Shown piece after piece: positions 42,342 through 50,343 of a stretch of 64,000 nucleotides of DNA. The DNA is taken from the NCBI GenBank assembly GCA_036844765.1, contig DAIUFE010000004.1:1-64000 (forward strand), in the 5' to 3' direction. The position numbers and the translations under genes were made by a program. Numbering within the stretch: the stretch's first letter is position 1; the number at the start of each line of letters is the position of its first letter. The DNA comes from Thermocaproicibacter sp036844765 (GTDB taxonomy: Bacteria > Bacillota > Clostridia > Oscillospirales > Acutalibacteraceae). A model generated the notes under the pieces. That model did not search any database. It was given only the letters and a program-made list of their open reading frames with translations, and was not told the DNA's origin.

Positions 42342-43614
42342 ACAAATCAGTCCCTTCCACGACAACCTCGTCGTACAGTTTTACGGTGGATTCCGTCAGC
42401 AGGTCGTCCTCCGGCGGGCTGGGGTCGCAGACGATGTAGCTCTCCGTGCTGAACTTCGGGAAAATCTGCCGGAACGAAAGCTGGTCGCCGCGCAGGGCAT
42501 ACACGCCGGGCACTTCCTTTTTCACCGTCGTCGTCTTGCCGCTCTCGTCCTTTTTCTTCGCCGTGACCTCCTCGTAATGGACGGCCCTGCGGCTGACGCG
42601 CACGCCGGTGTATTCCCGCAGGACGATCTGCGCCGATTCCCGGCGGACGGAGACGAGCGGCGACGCCATGTCCTTGCACCGGAGCACCACGGCCGCCTCG
42701 GCGTCCGCGCCGCTCTGGTTGACCGCGGCGACCGACGCCGGCACCGTCGCCCCGGAGACGAACGGGAGCCGCACCGAGACGGAGGCCCCTTCTCCGAGCT
42801 GCTTGATCTCCCGCGCCTCCTGCGCCGGGACGACGCAGGCGAAATACCACTCGAAGTCCTCGCAGAGCTTGCCCAGCGCCCCCGCGACGGGCGCCGTGCG
42901 GGCAGCCTGCAGGCGGCGCACGTCGCCGCCCGTCAGCGCGGGCACTTTGGAAAGGTCAAAGGCGGATTCCAGCCCGTCGGTCGTCTGCGTGAAATAGCCC
43001 GAGACGGGCGACGCGACCGACCCGCGCGGCGTTCCGGCCTGCGAAGCCAGCGTCTGCCGCTGCGCCTGGAGCGCGGCGATCCTCTTGCCGAAATCGGCGG
43101 CCTTGCCCGTGACGATCTGCTTTTCGTTCAACTGGTAGAGCAGCTCCTCCCGGCCGGCGGAGATCCCGGAAAACGCGCCGCCGTTCACCAGGCCGAGCAG
43201 GTCCGTGATCTGGCGGCAGATGCGCCCGTTGGCCGCGGCCGGGCTGACGGCGAAGGTGCTCCCGGGCGACTGCAGGCTCCGCAGGCGCGCGATCTCCCGG
43301 TCGATCTCCTCCAGCTTGCCGCGGGCGGCTGCCTGCTTTTCATCCGCATACACCAGGGCGACCGTCTCGCCCTTTGCGACCTTCTCCCCCTCGGCCACCG
43401 CGTAATCCACCACGCCGCCGGCCGGCGACTTCAGGATCGTTTCCTTCCGCAGCGCCAGCACGTCGGCCTGCACCGACTCGGACGCCGTGAAATAATAGGC
43501 CTCCTCGGTCCGGATGCGCGAAAAATGCGCCGCATAGATCTGGTAACCGACGTACAGCAGCAGCAGCAGGGCCAGCAGGGTGGAGGCCGCCTTCCGCAGC
43601 GCGGGGCTGTTCAT
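42319..43614 (-). CDS. HlyD-like membrane-fusion/adaptor protein
   Basis: A 431-aa protein with one N-terminal membrane helix (about 9-27, AASTLLALLLLLYVGYQIY), a biotinyl-lipoyl-like segment (LKSPAGGVVDYAVAEGEKV and KGETVALVY), a coiled coil (about 100-125 and 160-210) and a C-terminal beta domain. This matches the HlyD/MFP type of extracytoplasmic adaptor, which in a Gram-positive would lie outside the membrane. No exporter is encoded nearby, so its partner is unknown; similar genes occur next to yggS-sepF in other Clostridia and may have a cell-envelope role. Its ATG overlaps the miaA stop. Confidence 0.72.
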   Translation of the reverse strand: MNSPALRKAASTLLALLLLLYVGYQIYAAHFSRIRTEEAYYFTASESVQADVLALRKETILKSPAGGVVDYAVAEGEKVAKGETVALVYADEKQAAARGKLEEIDREIARLRSLQSPGSTFAVSPAAANGRICRQITDLLGLVNGGAFSGISAGREELLYQLNEKQIVTGKAADFGKRIAALQAQRQTLASQAGTPRGSVASPVSGYFTQTTDGLESAFDLSKVPALTGGDVRRLQAARTAPVAGALGKLCEDFEWYFACVVPAQEAREIKQLGEGASVSVRLPFVSGATVPASVAAVNQSGADAEAAVVLRCKDMASPLVSVRRESAQIVLREYTGVRVSRRAVHYEEVTAKKKDESGKTTTVKKEVPGVYALRGDQLSFRQIFPKFSTESYIVCDPSPPEDDLLTESTVKLYDEVVVEGTDLYDGKVVQ

Positions 43615-44710
43615 CCGTGTCCCCCCTTTTCCTCCACGATCCCGAACGCCCGTCCGCACAGGGCCCCGAAATCCGGGAAATCGTCGACGTACAGCCAGCG
43701 GACGTCCTTTTCCCGCCGGAACCAGGTAAGCTGCCGCTTCGCATAGCGCCGGCTCTGCCGTTTGATCTCCCCGGCCGCCTCCGCAAGGGTGCATTCCCTG
43801 CGGAAATACGGCGCGAACTCCTTGTAGCCGATGGCCTGCGCGGCGGTCGGCGCGCGCGGAAGCGCCAGCACGCGCCGGGCCTCCTCCTCAAGCCCGGCCG
43901 CGAGCATCCCGTCCACGCGGCGGTCGATCGCGGCGTAGAGCGCCGCCCGGTCCCGGTAGGAAAGGCCGATGCGGCACGCGTCGTAGGGCGGCGGCTCCGC
44001 TTTGGACCGCGCGATCCGCTCGCTCATCGTCACGCCGGTGGTGCGGTAAATTTCAATCGCGCGGATCAGCCGCCCCACGTTGCGGGGGTCGATGCGGTCG
44101 GCGGACCCCGGGTCGAACGAGCGCAGCTCCGCGGCGAGCGATCCGGGGCCCTCCGTTTCCGCCCGGCGGCGCAGCTCCGCGCGCAGGGCCCCGTCCTCCC
44201 GTTCCGGCGGAAAGCGCACGTTCGACAGCAACGCGTCCACATAGAGCCCGGTGCCGCCGGCGACGACCGGCAGGCGGCCCCGCGCGCGGATCTCCGCGAT
44301 GCAGCGGGACGCGAGGCGGACATACTCCGCGACGCTGAACGGCTGCTCGGGGTCGAGGAAGCCCGTCAGGTGGTGGGGCACGCCGCGNNNNNNNNNNNNN
44401 NNNNNNNNNNNNNNNNNNNNNNNNNNNNNNNNNNNNNNNNNNNNNNNNNNNNNNNNNNNNNNNNNNNNNNNNNNNNNNNNNNNNNNNCGCTGAACGGCTG
44501 CTCGGGGTCGAGGAAGCCCGTCAGGTGGTGGGGCACGCCGCGCATCTCCCTCGGGCCGGGGCGCGCCGTGCCGATCGAAAGGCCGCGGTAGACCTGCATG
44601 GAGTCGGCGGAGACGACCTCGCCCCCGAAGCGGAGCGAAAGCTCCACGGCGAGGCGGGTCTTGCCCGCGGCCGTGGGGCCGACGACCGCGACGACCGGGA
44701 TCTTCCCCAT
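43611..44710 (-). CDS. miaA: tRNA dimethylallyltransferase, interrupted by an assembly gap
   Basis: MiaA adds a dimethylallyl group to A37 of tRNAs reading UNN codons, the step before MiaB. The N-terminal half (VVGPTAAGKTRLAVEL P-loop, VSADSMQVYRG) lies right of the 100-N gap and the C-terminal half (AEYVRLASRCIAEI, VAGGTGLYVDALL, KRQSRRYAKRQLTWFR) left of it; both encode the same RGVPHHLTGFLDPEQPF at the gap. As drawn the two halves are in different frames. Removing the 155 nt of N and duplicate (44388-44542) gives 945 nt, an intact 314-aa protein. The ATG overlaps the mutL stop (TGATG). Confidence 0.93.
44333..44387. repeat. 55-nt contig-end overlap, left copy
   Basis: Identical to 44488-44542, inside miaA. 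Confidence 0.9.
44388..44487. other. 100-N gap, probably artefactual
   Basis: Exactly 100 N between identical 55-nt sequences. Merging them leaves miaA intact, so no DNA is missing. Confidence 0.9.
44488..44542. repeat. 55-nt contig-end overlap, right copy
   Basis: Identical to 44333-44387. Confidence 0.9.
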
Positions 44711-46599
44711 CACCGCGCCCTCCCGAACCGGCGCTCCAGCTCTTTGCGCGTGAGCAGGAAGAAGACCGGCCTGCCGTGCGGGCAGTAGCGGACATCCTCT
44801 TTTTCGGCCCGGTGCACGAGGTCCATCAGCTCCGCCGGGGAAGCGGGGTCCCCGGCCTTGACCGCCGCGCGGCAGGCGATGTTGTGGTAGAGCCACTCCA
44901 CCTTGCGCGGGGTGAGGTCGCTCCGGTTTTCCGCGAGGTAGCCCGCGATCTCCATCACCGCGCCGGCGACGTCGTCCCCCGCGAGGACCGTCGGCGCGCT
45001 GCGCACGAGGACCGAGCTCCCGCCGAAATCCTCCAGCTCGAAGCCGGCCTGCGCGCAGGCGCCGAGGGATTCGAGCACGGCGGAATATTCCTCCCGGCTG
45101 AGCGTGACCGTCACCGGCTCGAGGAGCATCTGGGAAAACGACTCGCCGCCCTGCGCCTTCAGCTTCTCGTAGAGCAGGCGCTCGTGCGCCGCGTGCTTGT
45201 CGATCAGCACGAGGGCGTCGCCCCGCTCGACGATGATGTAGGTTCCGAACGCCTCCCCCACGAACTTTTCCTCCGGTTCCGCGCCGGCTCCGGGCGCCGG
45301 GGAAGCTTCTGCCTCCGGCGCGGGGGCGGGCGCCGGCTCCCCGGGCGCGGGAACCTCCCGCGGCGGAGCGGTCCCGTCGTCCCGCTCGATGTCCGGCGGG
45401 ACAAGGGTCCCCGGCCGAAAAAGCGAAAAATCGGCGGGGGGGTCCTCTTCGCCTTCCGGCTCCGGGGCGGCGGGGAACGCGCCGGGCCGGGGCGGGGCGG
45501 CAGGCTCCGGCGCGGAGCGGCCCTCCGGCGGCGCGGCGGGCGCGGACCGCGGTTGCGCGCGCGGAAAAGCCGGCGCGGCGGAGTCCGAGAGCGTCATCAC
45601 ATGCGGGGTGTCGCCGCGGTTCAAGGCGGTCTTGACCCCGTGGTAGACCGCGTCGAAGATCGGCTTCTCGTTGAGGAAGCGGACCTCGATCTTCGCCGGG
45701 TGCACGTTCACGTCCACGGCGGCGAACGGGACCGAAAGGTGCAGCACGCAGGACGGCACCTTCCCGGTCATCAGCGAGCCCCGGAAGGCCTGCTCCAGCG
45801 CGACCATGGCGGTGCGGCTCTTGACGTAGCGGCCGTTGATGAAAAAGTTCTGCATGCTGCGGTTCGGCCGCGCCGCCGCCGGCCTGCTGACGAAGCCGGA
45901 AATCTTCACGCCGTTCAGCTCGTATTCCGCGGGGATCAGGCCCGCCGTGAACTCCCGGCCGAACACGGCGTAGACGGCGGATTTGAGCCTGCCGTCGCCG
46001 GGGGTGCGGAGGGCCTCGCGCCCGTCGCGCACCAGGCGAAACGCCACCTCCGGGTGGGCAAGGGCCTCTTTTTCCAGCACGGCGGCGACGGCGTTCCCCT
46101 CGGTGACGTCCTTTTTGAGGAACTTCATGCGGGCGGGCGTGTTGTAGAACAGGTCCCGCATCGTGACGGTGGTGCCCACGGCGCGGCCGGCGTCCGCGCA
46201 GGCCTCCTCCTCGCCGCCCTCGAGGGCGTAGCGCGTGCCGGCGAGCTCTTCCTCGGTGCGGGTCAGCATCTCGACGCGCGCGACGGCCGCGATCGAGGCG
46301 AGCGCCTCGCCGCGGAAGCCGAGCGTCGAGATTCCCTCCAGGTCCGCGCGGTCTGCGACCTTGCTGGTCGCGTGGCGCAGGAACGCGAGCGGGACGTCCT
46401 CGCGCGCGATGCCGCAGCCGTCGTCCTCCACGCGCAGGAGCGTCACGCCGCCGCTGCGGATCTCCACCGAGACGGAGGACGCCCCCGCGTCGATGCTGTT
46501 CTCCACCAGCTCTTTCGCGGCCGAGGCGGGGCGTTCGACCACCTCGCCCGCCGCGATCAGCTCGGCGACCTGCCTGTCCAGCACGTTGATCTTTCCCAT
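44710..46599 (-). CDS. mutL: DNA mismatch repair protein MutL, endonuclease type
   Basis: A 629-aa repair factor. The GHKL ATPase domain (1-330) shows IAAGEVVERPASAAKELVEN, EDDGCGI, ATSKVADRADL and LGFRGEALASI; a long Pro/Glu/Ala-rich linker (about 365-440) follows; the C-terminal dimerisation domain (about 450-629) has DKHAAHERLLYE, ACRAAVKAGDP and CPHGRPVFF, the metal-binding motifs of MutL proteins that nick DNA themselves. The first motif has Lys where Gln is usual (DQHA). It works with MutS (47188) in methyl-independent repair. AGGAGGGGG precedes the ATG. Confidence 0.95.
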   Translation of the reverse strand: MGKINVLDRQVAELIAAGEVVERPASAAKELVENSIDAGASSVSVEIRSGGVTLLRVEDDGCGIAREDVPLAFLRHATSKVADRADLEGISTLGFRGEALASIAAVARVEMLTRTEEELAGTRYALEGGEEEACADAGRAVGTTVTMRDLFYNTPARMKFLKKDVTEGNAVAAVLEKEALAHPEVAFRLVRDGREALRTPGDGRLKSAVYAVFGREFTAGLIPAEYELNGVKISGFVSRPAAARPNRSMQNFFINGRYVKSRTAMVALEQAFRGSLMTGKVPSCVLHLSVPFAAVDVNVHPAKIEVRFLNEKPIFDAVYHGVKTALNRGDTPHVMTLSDSAAPAFPRAQPRSAPAAPPEGRSAPEPAAPPRPGAFPAAPEPEGEEDPPADFSLFRPGTLVPPDIERDDGTAPPREVPAPGEPAPAPAPEAEASPAPGAGAEPEEKFVGEAFGTYIIVERGDALVLIDKHAAHERLLYEKLKAQGGESFSQMLLEPVTVTLSREEYSAVLESLGACAQAGFELEDFGGSSVLVRSAPTVLAGDDVAGAVMEIAGYLAENRSDLTPRKVEWLYHNIACRAAVKAGDPASPAELMDLVHRAEKEDVRYCPHGRPVFFLLTRKELERRFGRAR

Positions 46600-46634
46600 T
46601 CCGGCCCCCTCCTTTCTCCTCGTTCCGACGGAAG

Positions 46635-47174
46635 CTACCGGTCCAGGAACAGCTCCATCAGAATCTCGTCGTAATACCGGTCCCCCACGTGAAAATACCG
46701 CCGGCGGCACCCGGCGTATTCAAAGCCGAATTTCCGATACAGGCGGACGGCCCGCTCGTTGTTCTCATACACGCCGAGGCGGATCGCCCGCAGCGGCGTC
46801 CCGCTTTTCGCCCGCCCGATCAGCTCGCCCAGCACGGCGGTGGCGGCGCCCAGGTGCCAGTATTTCTTCCGCACGGTGATGCCCATCTCCGCATTGTGGG
46901 CGATGCGCGCGTTCCGCGGGGCGGAGAGGTTGGCGGAACACGCCAGCTCGTCCCCCACGAAGCCGACCAGGAAAAGGTCGGACGGGCCGGCCGTCAGGCC
47001 GCGGAGGAACCGTTTTTCCTGCTCCGCGGTCCACGGGATGCCGTTCTTCCCGTAGGTCAGGAAATCGCTCTCGCCGCCCACCTCGTTCATATACGCAAGC
47101 AGCTTTTCCGCGTCGTCCTCGCGGGCTTCGCGGAGGGTCAGGGCCCTCCCGTCCTTCAGCGTCACGCTTTTCAC
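46635..47174 (-). CDS. GNAT-family acetyltransferase between mutS and mutL
   Basis: A 179-aa acetyltransferase. The core is LTLREAREDDAEKLLAYM (first strand), AEMGITVRKKYWHLGAATAV with the acetyl-CoA loop and IRLGVYENNERAVRLYRKF plus GFEYAG, the pattern of RimJ/RimL-like GNATs acting on protein N-termini or small amines. GTG 47174 has AAGGAGG seven bases before it. It sits between mutS (13 bp) and mutL (35 bp) in the same operon; no link to mismatch repair is known. Confidence 0.85.
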   Translation of the reverse strand: MKSVTLKDGRALTLREAREDDAEKLLAYMNEVGGESDFLTYGKNGIPWTAEQEKRFLRGLTAGPSDLFLVGFVGDELACSANLSAPRNARIAHNAEMGITVRKKYWHLGAATAVLGELIGRAKSGTPLRAIRLGVYENNERAVRLYRKFGFEYAGCRRRYFHVGDRYYDEILMELFLDR

Positions 47175-47187
47175 GGTGCGGCCTCCT

Positions 47188-49830
47188 TTACTTTGCGAGC
47201 CTTGAAAGCTCGAACAGCGTGTTCATGCACTCGATCGGCGTCAGGGTGTTCACGTCGAGGGCGCGGAGCCTCTCCATGATCTTCGTCTCGTTCGGCGGGG
47301 TGAGCGCGAGCTGCATCGGCTCCTCCTCCGCTTTTTTCCGCGCGCCGGCCCGCTTCGCCGGGGGCACGTCCTTCCCGGCGTCGAGCTGCGCGAGGATCTG
47401 CTTCGCGCGGGAGATGATCTTCTCCGGCACGCCCGCGAGCTTCGCGACCTCGATGCCGTAGCTGTCGTCCGCGCCGCCGCGCACGATGCGCCGCAGGAAG
47501 GTGATGTCGTCCCCGCGCTTCTTGACGGCGATATTGTAGTTTTTCACGCCGGGCACTTGGCTCTCGAGCGCGGTCAGCTCGTGGTAATGCGTGGCGAACA
47601 GCGTCTTCGCGCCGAGGCGGCGCTTGTCCGCGACGTATTCCAGCACGGCGCGGGCGATGCTCATGCCGTCGAAAGTGGAGGTGCCGCGGCCGATCTCGTC
47701 GAGGATCAGCAGGCTGTCCGCCGTGGCCTCGCGGACAATCTCGGCGACCTCGGCCATCTCCACCATAAAGGTGGATTGGCCTGCCGCAAGGTCGTCCGAA
47801 GCGCCCACGCGGGTGAAGATCGCGTCGACGACGCCGATCTGCGCCCCGGCGGCCGGGACGAAGCAGCCGATCTGCGCCATGATCACGATCAGCGCGATCT
47901 GCCGCATATAGGTGGATTTGCCGGCCATGTTCGGCCCGGTGATGATCGCCACGCGGTTCTCGTCCTTGTCGAGCAGCACGTCGTTCGGCACGAACGGCTC
48001 CTCGAGGAGGGCCTCCACAACCGGGTGGCGGCTCTTTTGGAGGATGATCTTCCCGCTCAGGTCCACCGCGGGTCGGGTGTAGTTCCGGTCGGCGGAGACC
48101 TGCGCGAACGAGAGCAGCACGTCCAGCTCCGCCACGGCCTGCGCCGTGGTCTGCACGCGGCCGGTCTGCTCCGCCGCCCGCTTGCGGACGGAATCGAACA
48201 GCCCGTACTCGAGCTGGACGGATTTTTCGTGCGCGCCGAGGATGCGGCCCTCCAGCTCCTTGAGCTCCGGCGTGATGAACNNNNNNNNNNNNNNNNNNNN
48301 NNNNNNNNNNNNNNNNNNNNNNNNNNNNNNNNNNNNNNNNNNNNNNNNNNNNNNNTTATAGGCGTTGCTGATCTCTATGTAATAGCCGAACACGCGGTTG
48401 TAGCCGACCTTCAGCTTCGGGATTCCGGTGCGTTCGCGCTCCCGCGCCTCGATCTTCGCGACGACGCCCCGGCCGTCGCTCATGTCGCCCTTCAGAAGGT
48501 CCAGCTCCTCGTTGAAGCCCGGCTTGATCAGCCCGCCCTCGCGGACGGAGAACGGCGGGTCGTCCGCGATCGCCCGCTCGATCAGGCCGCGCAGATCCTC
48601 CAGGGGATCGATGTCCCGGCAGATGCGGCTCAGCAGCGCGGATTTCGAGTCCTTCAGCAGTTTTTTGAGGGCCGGCAGGCGGCCGGCCGCGTCGGCCAGG
48701 CTCCTCAGTTCCCGCGCGTTGGCGGAGCCGTACACGATGCGGGACATCAGCCGCTCGAGGTCGTGGACCCCGGCGAGCTGCCGGGCGAGGCCGTCGCACA
48801 GGATGCTGTCGCGCGTGAGCTCCTCCACGGCGTTGAGCCGCCGGTCGATCCGCGCCGGGTTCAGCAGCGGGCGCTCGATCCAGCTCCGGATCAGCCGCTT
48901 GCCCATCGGGGTGCGCGTGCGGTCCAGCACCCAGAGCAGGGAGCCGCGCTTCTCCTTGTTGCGCAGGGTCTCCAGCAGCTCCAGGTTGCGGCGGGCGGTG
49001 AGGTTCAGGCGCATGTACTGCGCCCCGCTGTAAAGGTCGAGGGTTTCCATGCGCTCGAGGCCGGTGCGTTCGGTCTGCCCCAGATAGCCGAGCAGCGCGC
49101 CGAGCGCGCCGGCCACCTCCGGCATCTCCGCAAGGCCCAGGTCCGCGAGGTCTTTCTTCCGGAACTGCCGCGCCACGGGGCCGGCCGCCGCGCGCGGGTC
49201 GAACCGGTCGTCGTCCAGCAGCTCCAGGCTGGCGCTCAGGCGGGAACGGATGAACTTCGGCAGATCGCCGAGGTCCAGCGTCCCCTGGTTGACGAGGAGC
49301 TCCCGCGGCGAAAAGCGGGAAAGCTCGTTCTGCAGCTTCGCGGTCAGCTCCGCGGCGTTTTTGGCGGAGAGCAGGGTGGCGTGCGTCTCCCCCGTCGAGA
49401 TATCCGCAAAGCAGACGCCCGCCCGGTTCTCCCGCACGCAGAGCGCACAGATGAAGTTGTTGCGCGATTCGTCGAGCATGCTGCTTTCCAGCACTGTGCC
49501 GGGCGTGATCACGCGGATGATGCTCCGCTTGACCAGCCCTTTCGCGAGCTTGGGGTCCTCCATCTGCTCGCAGATGGCGACCTTGTGGCCCTTGGCAATC
49601 AGCTTCGCCACGTAGGTCTCGTAGCTGTGGAACGGCACGCCGCACATCGGGGCGCGCTCCGCCTGCCCGCAGTCCCGCCCGGTCAGGGTCAGCTCCAGCT
49701 CGCGCGAGGCGAGCTTCGCGTCGTCGTAGAACATCTCGTAAAAATCGCCGAGGCGGAAGAACAGGATGGTGTCCGGGTATTGCTTTTTGATCTCGAAATA
49801 CTGCTGCATCATAGGGGAAACCGCCGCCAA
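47188..49830 (-). CDS. mutS: DNA mismatch repair protein MutS, with a 75-N gap
   Basis: The mismatch-recognition ATPase. The N-terminal domain holds the Phe-X-Glu wedge (FFRLGDFYEMF, about 24-34), followed by connector, lever (broken by the gap around residue 492-517), and the ATPase with ITGPNMAGKSTYMRQ, DEIGRGTSTFDGMSIA and ATHYHEL. The frame is preserved across the gap. The missing part is the clamp-lever junction just before FITPELKELEG. TTG 49830 is the likely start (GGAGGG eight bases before it, giving MAAVSPMMQQY as in other MutS). Including 25 codons of N it is 880 aa. Confidence 0.95.
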   Translation of the reverse strand: MAAVSPMMQQYFEIKKQYPDTILFFRLGDFYEMFYDDAKLASRELELTLTGRDCGQAERAPMCGVPFHSYETYVAKLIAKGHKVAICEQMEDPKLAKGLVKRSIIRVITPGTVLESSMLDESRNNFICALCVRENRAGVCFADISTGETHATLLSAKNAAELTAKLQNELSRFSPRELLVNQGTLDLGDLPKFIRSRLSASLELLDDDRFDPRAAAGPVARQFRKKDLADLGLAEMPEVAGALGALLGYLGQTERTGLERMETLDLYSGAQYMRLNLTARRNLELLETLRNKEKRGSLLWVLDRTRTPMGKRLIRSWIERPLLNPARIDRRLNAVEELTRDSILCDGLARQLAGVHDLERLMSRIVYGSANARELRSLADAAGRLPALKKLLKDSKSALLSRICRDIDPLEDLRGLIERAIADDPPFSVREGGLIKPGFNEELDLLKGDMSDGRGVVAKIEARERERTGIPKLKVGYNRVFGYYIEISNAYXXXXXXXXXXXXXXXXXXXXXXXXXXFITPELKELEGRILGAHEKSVQLEYGLFDSVRKRAAEQTGRVQTTAQAVAELDVLLSFAQVSADRNYTRPAVDLSGKIILQKSRHPVVEALLEEPFVPNDVLLDKDENRVAIITGPNMAGKSTYMRQIALIVIMAQIGCFVPAAGAQIGVVDAIFTRVGASDDLAAGQSTFMVEMAEVAEIVREATADSLLILDEIGRGTSTFDGMSIARAVLEYVADKRRLGAKTLFATHYHELTALESQVPGVKNYNIAVKKRGDDITFLRRIVRGGADDSYGIEVAKLAGVPEKIISRAKQILAQLDAGKDVPPAKRAGARKKAEEEPMQLALTPPNETKIMERLRALDVNTLTPIECMNTLFELSRLAK
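48281..48355. other. 75-N gap inside mutS
   Basis: The flanks share no overlap, so sequence is really missing. In MutS proteins I know, the segment between the ISNAY-like and FITPELKE blocks is about 19-20 residues, so the true gap may be nearer 57-60 nt than 75. Confidence 0.75.
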
Positions 49831-49864
49831 TTTTACCGCCCTCCGTTTCGGGAATCCGATCGAT

Positions 49865-50272
49865 TCAGCGGCAGCCCGCGCACGCCGCGCAGTCCCCGCC
49901 GCAGGCCGGGGCGACGTAGTCCGCCGTATCCGGGTCGCCGCCGTCGGCGCTCTGCTCGATGATGGCGTTCACGCGGCGCAGCAGCTCGTCCAGCCCGGCC
50001 TTGGCGCCGTTGTACGCGGCCATGCGCGGATTCTTCATCACGGCGGCGTAAAGGCCGTTCAGCTCCTGCCGGTACCCGCGCACCTTGTCGTCGTCGCGCC
50101 CGGGCTTGCGCAGCTCCTCCTGGAGCGCCCCCCGCTTGAGGTTGTACTGTCCGATGAGGCCCTGAAGCTCCCCGTCCTCCTCCGCCGCCTGGGCGGCGAT
50201 GCGAAACTTCAGGTACCGCTTGTCCTTCTGGATCTCCCTGCCGATCTCCCTGGCCCGTTCGATAATATCCAT
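49865..50272 (-). CDS. YlbF/RicF-family protein with C-terminal Cys cluster
   Basis: A 135-aa helical protein of the YlbF/YmcA (RicF/RicA) family. In Bacillus these form the Ric complex, which binds iron-sulfur clusters and controls RNase Y processing, competence and sporulation. The C-terminal CGGDCAACAGC carries the cysteines for such a cluster. GGAG stands before the ATG. It is between miaB (71 bp) and mutS (34 bp), and a ylbF-miaB-mutS neighbourhood is common in Clostridia. Its RicA/RicT partners are not in the window. Confidence 0.85.
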   Translation of the reverse strand: MDIIERAREIGREIQKDKRYLKFRIAAQAAEEDGELQGLIGQYNLKRGALQEELRKPGRDDDKVRGYRQELNGLYAAVMKNPRMAAYNGAKAGLDELLRRVNAIIEQSADGGDPDTADYVAPACGGDCAACAGCR

Positions 50273-50343
50273 CTATCAAATTCTCCTCGCTTTTTCTATC
50301 TTTAATATCATGCTTTATATCATGATCCATCTTTATCAGAATA

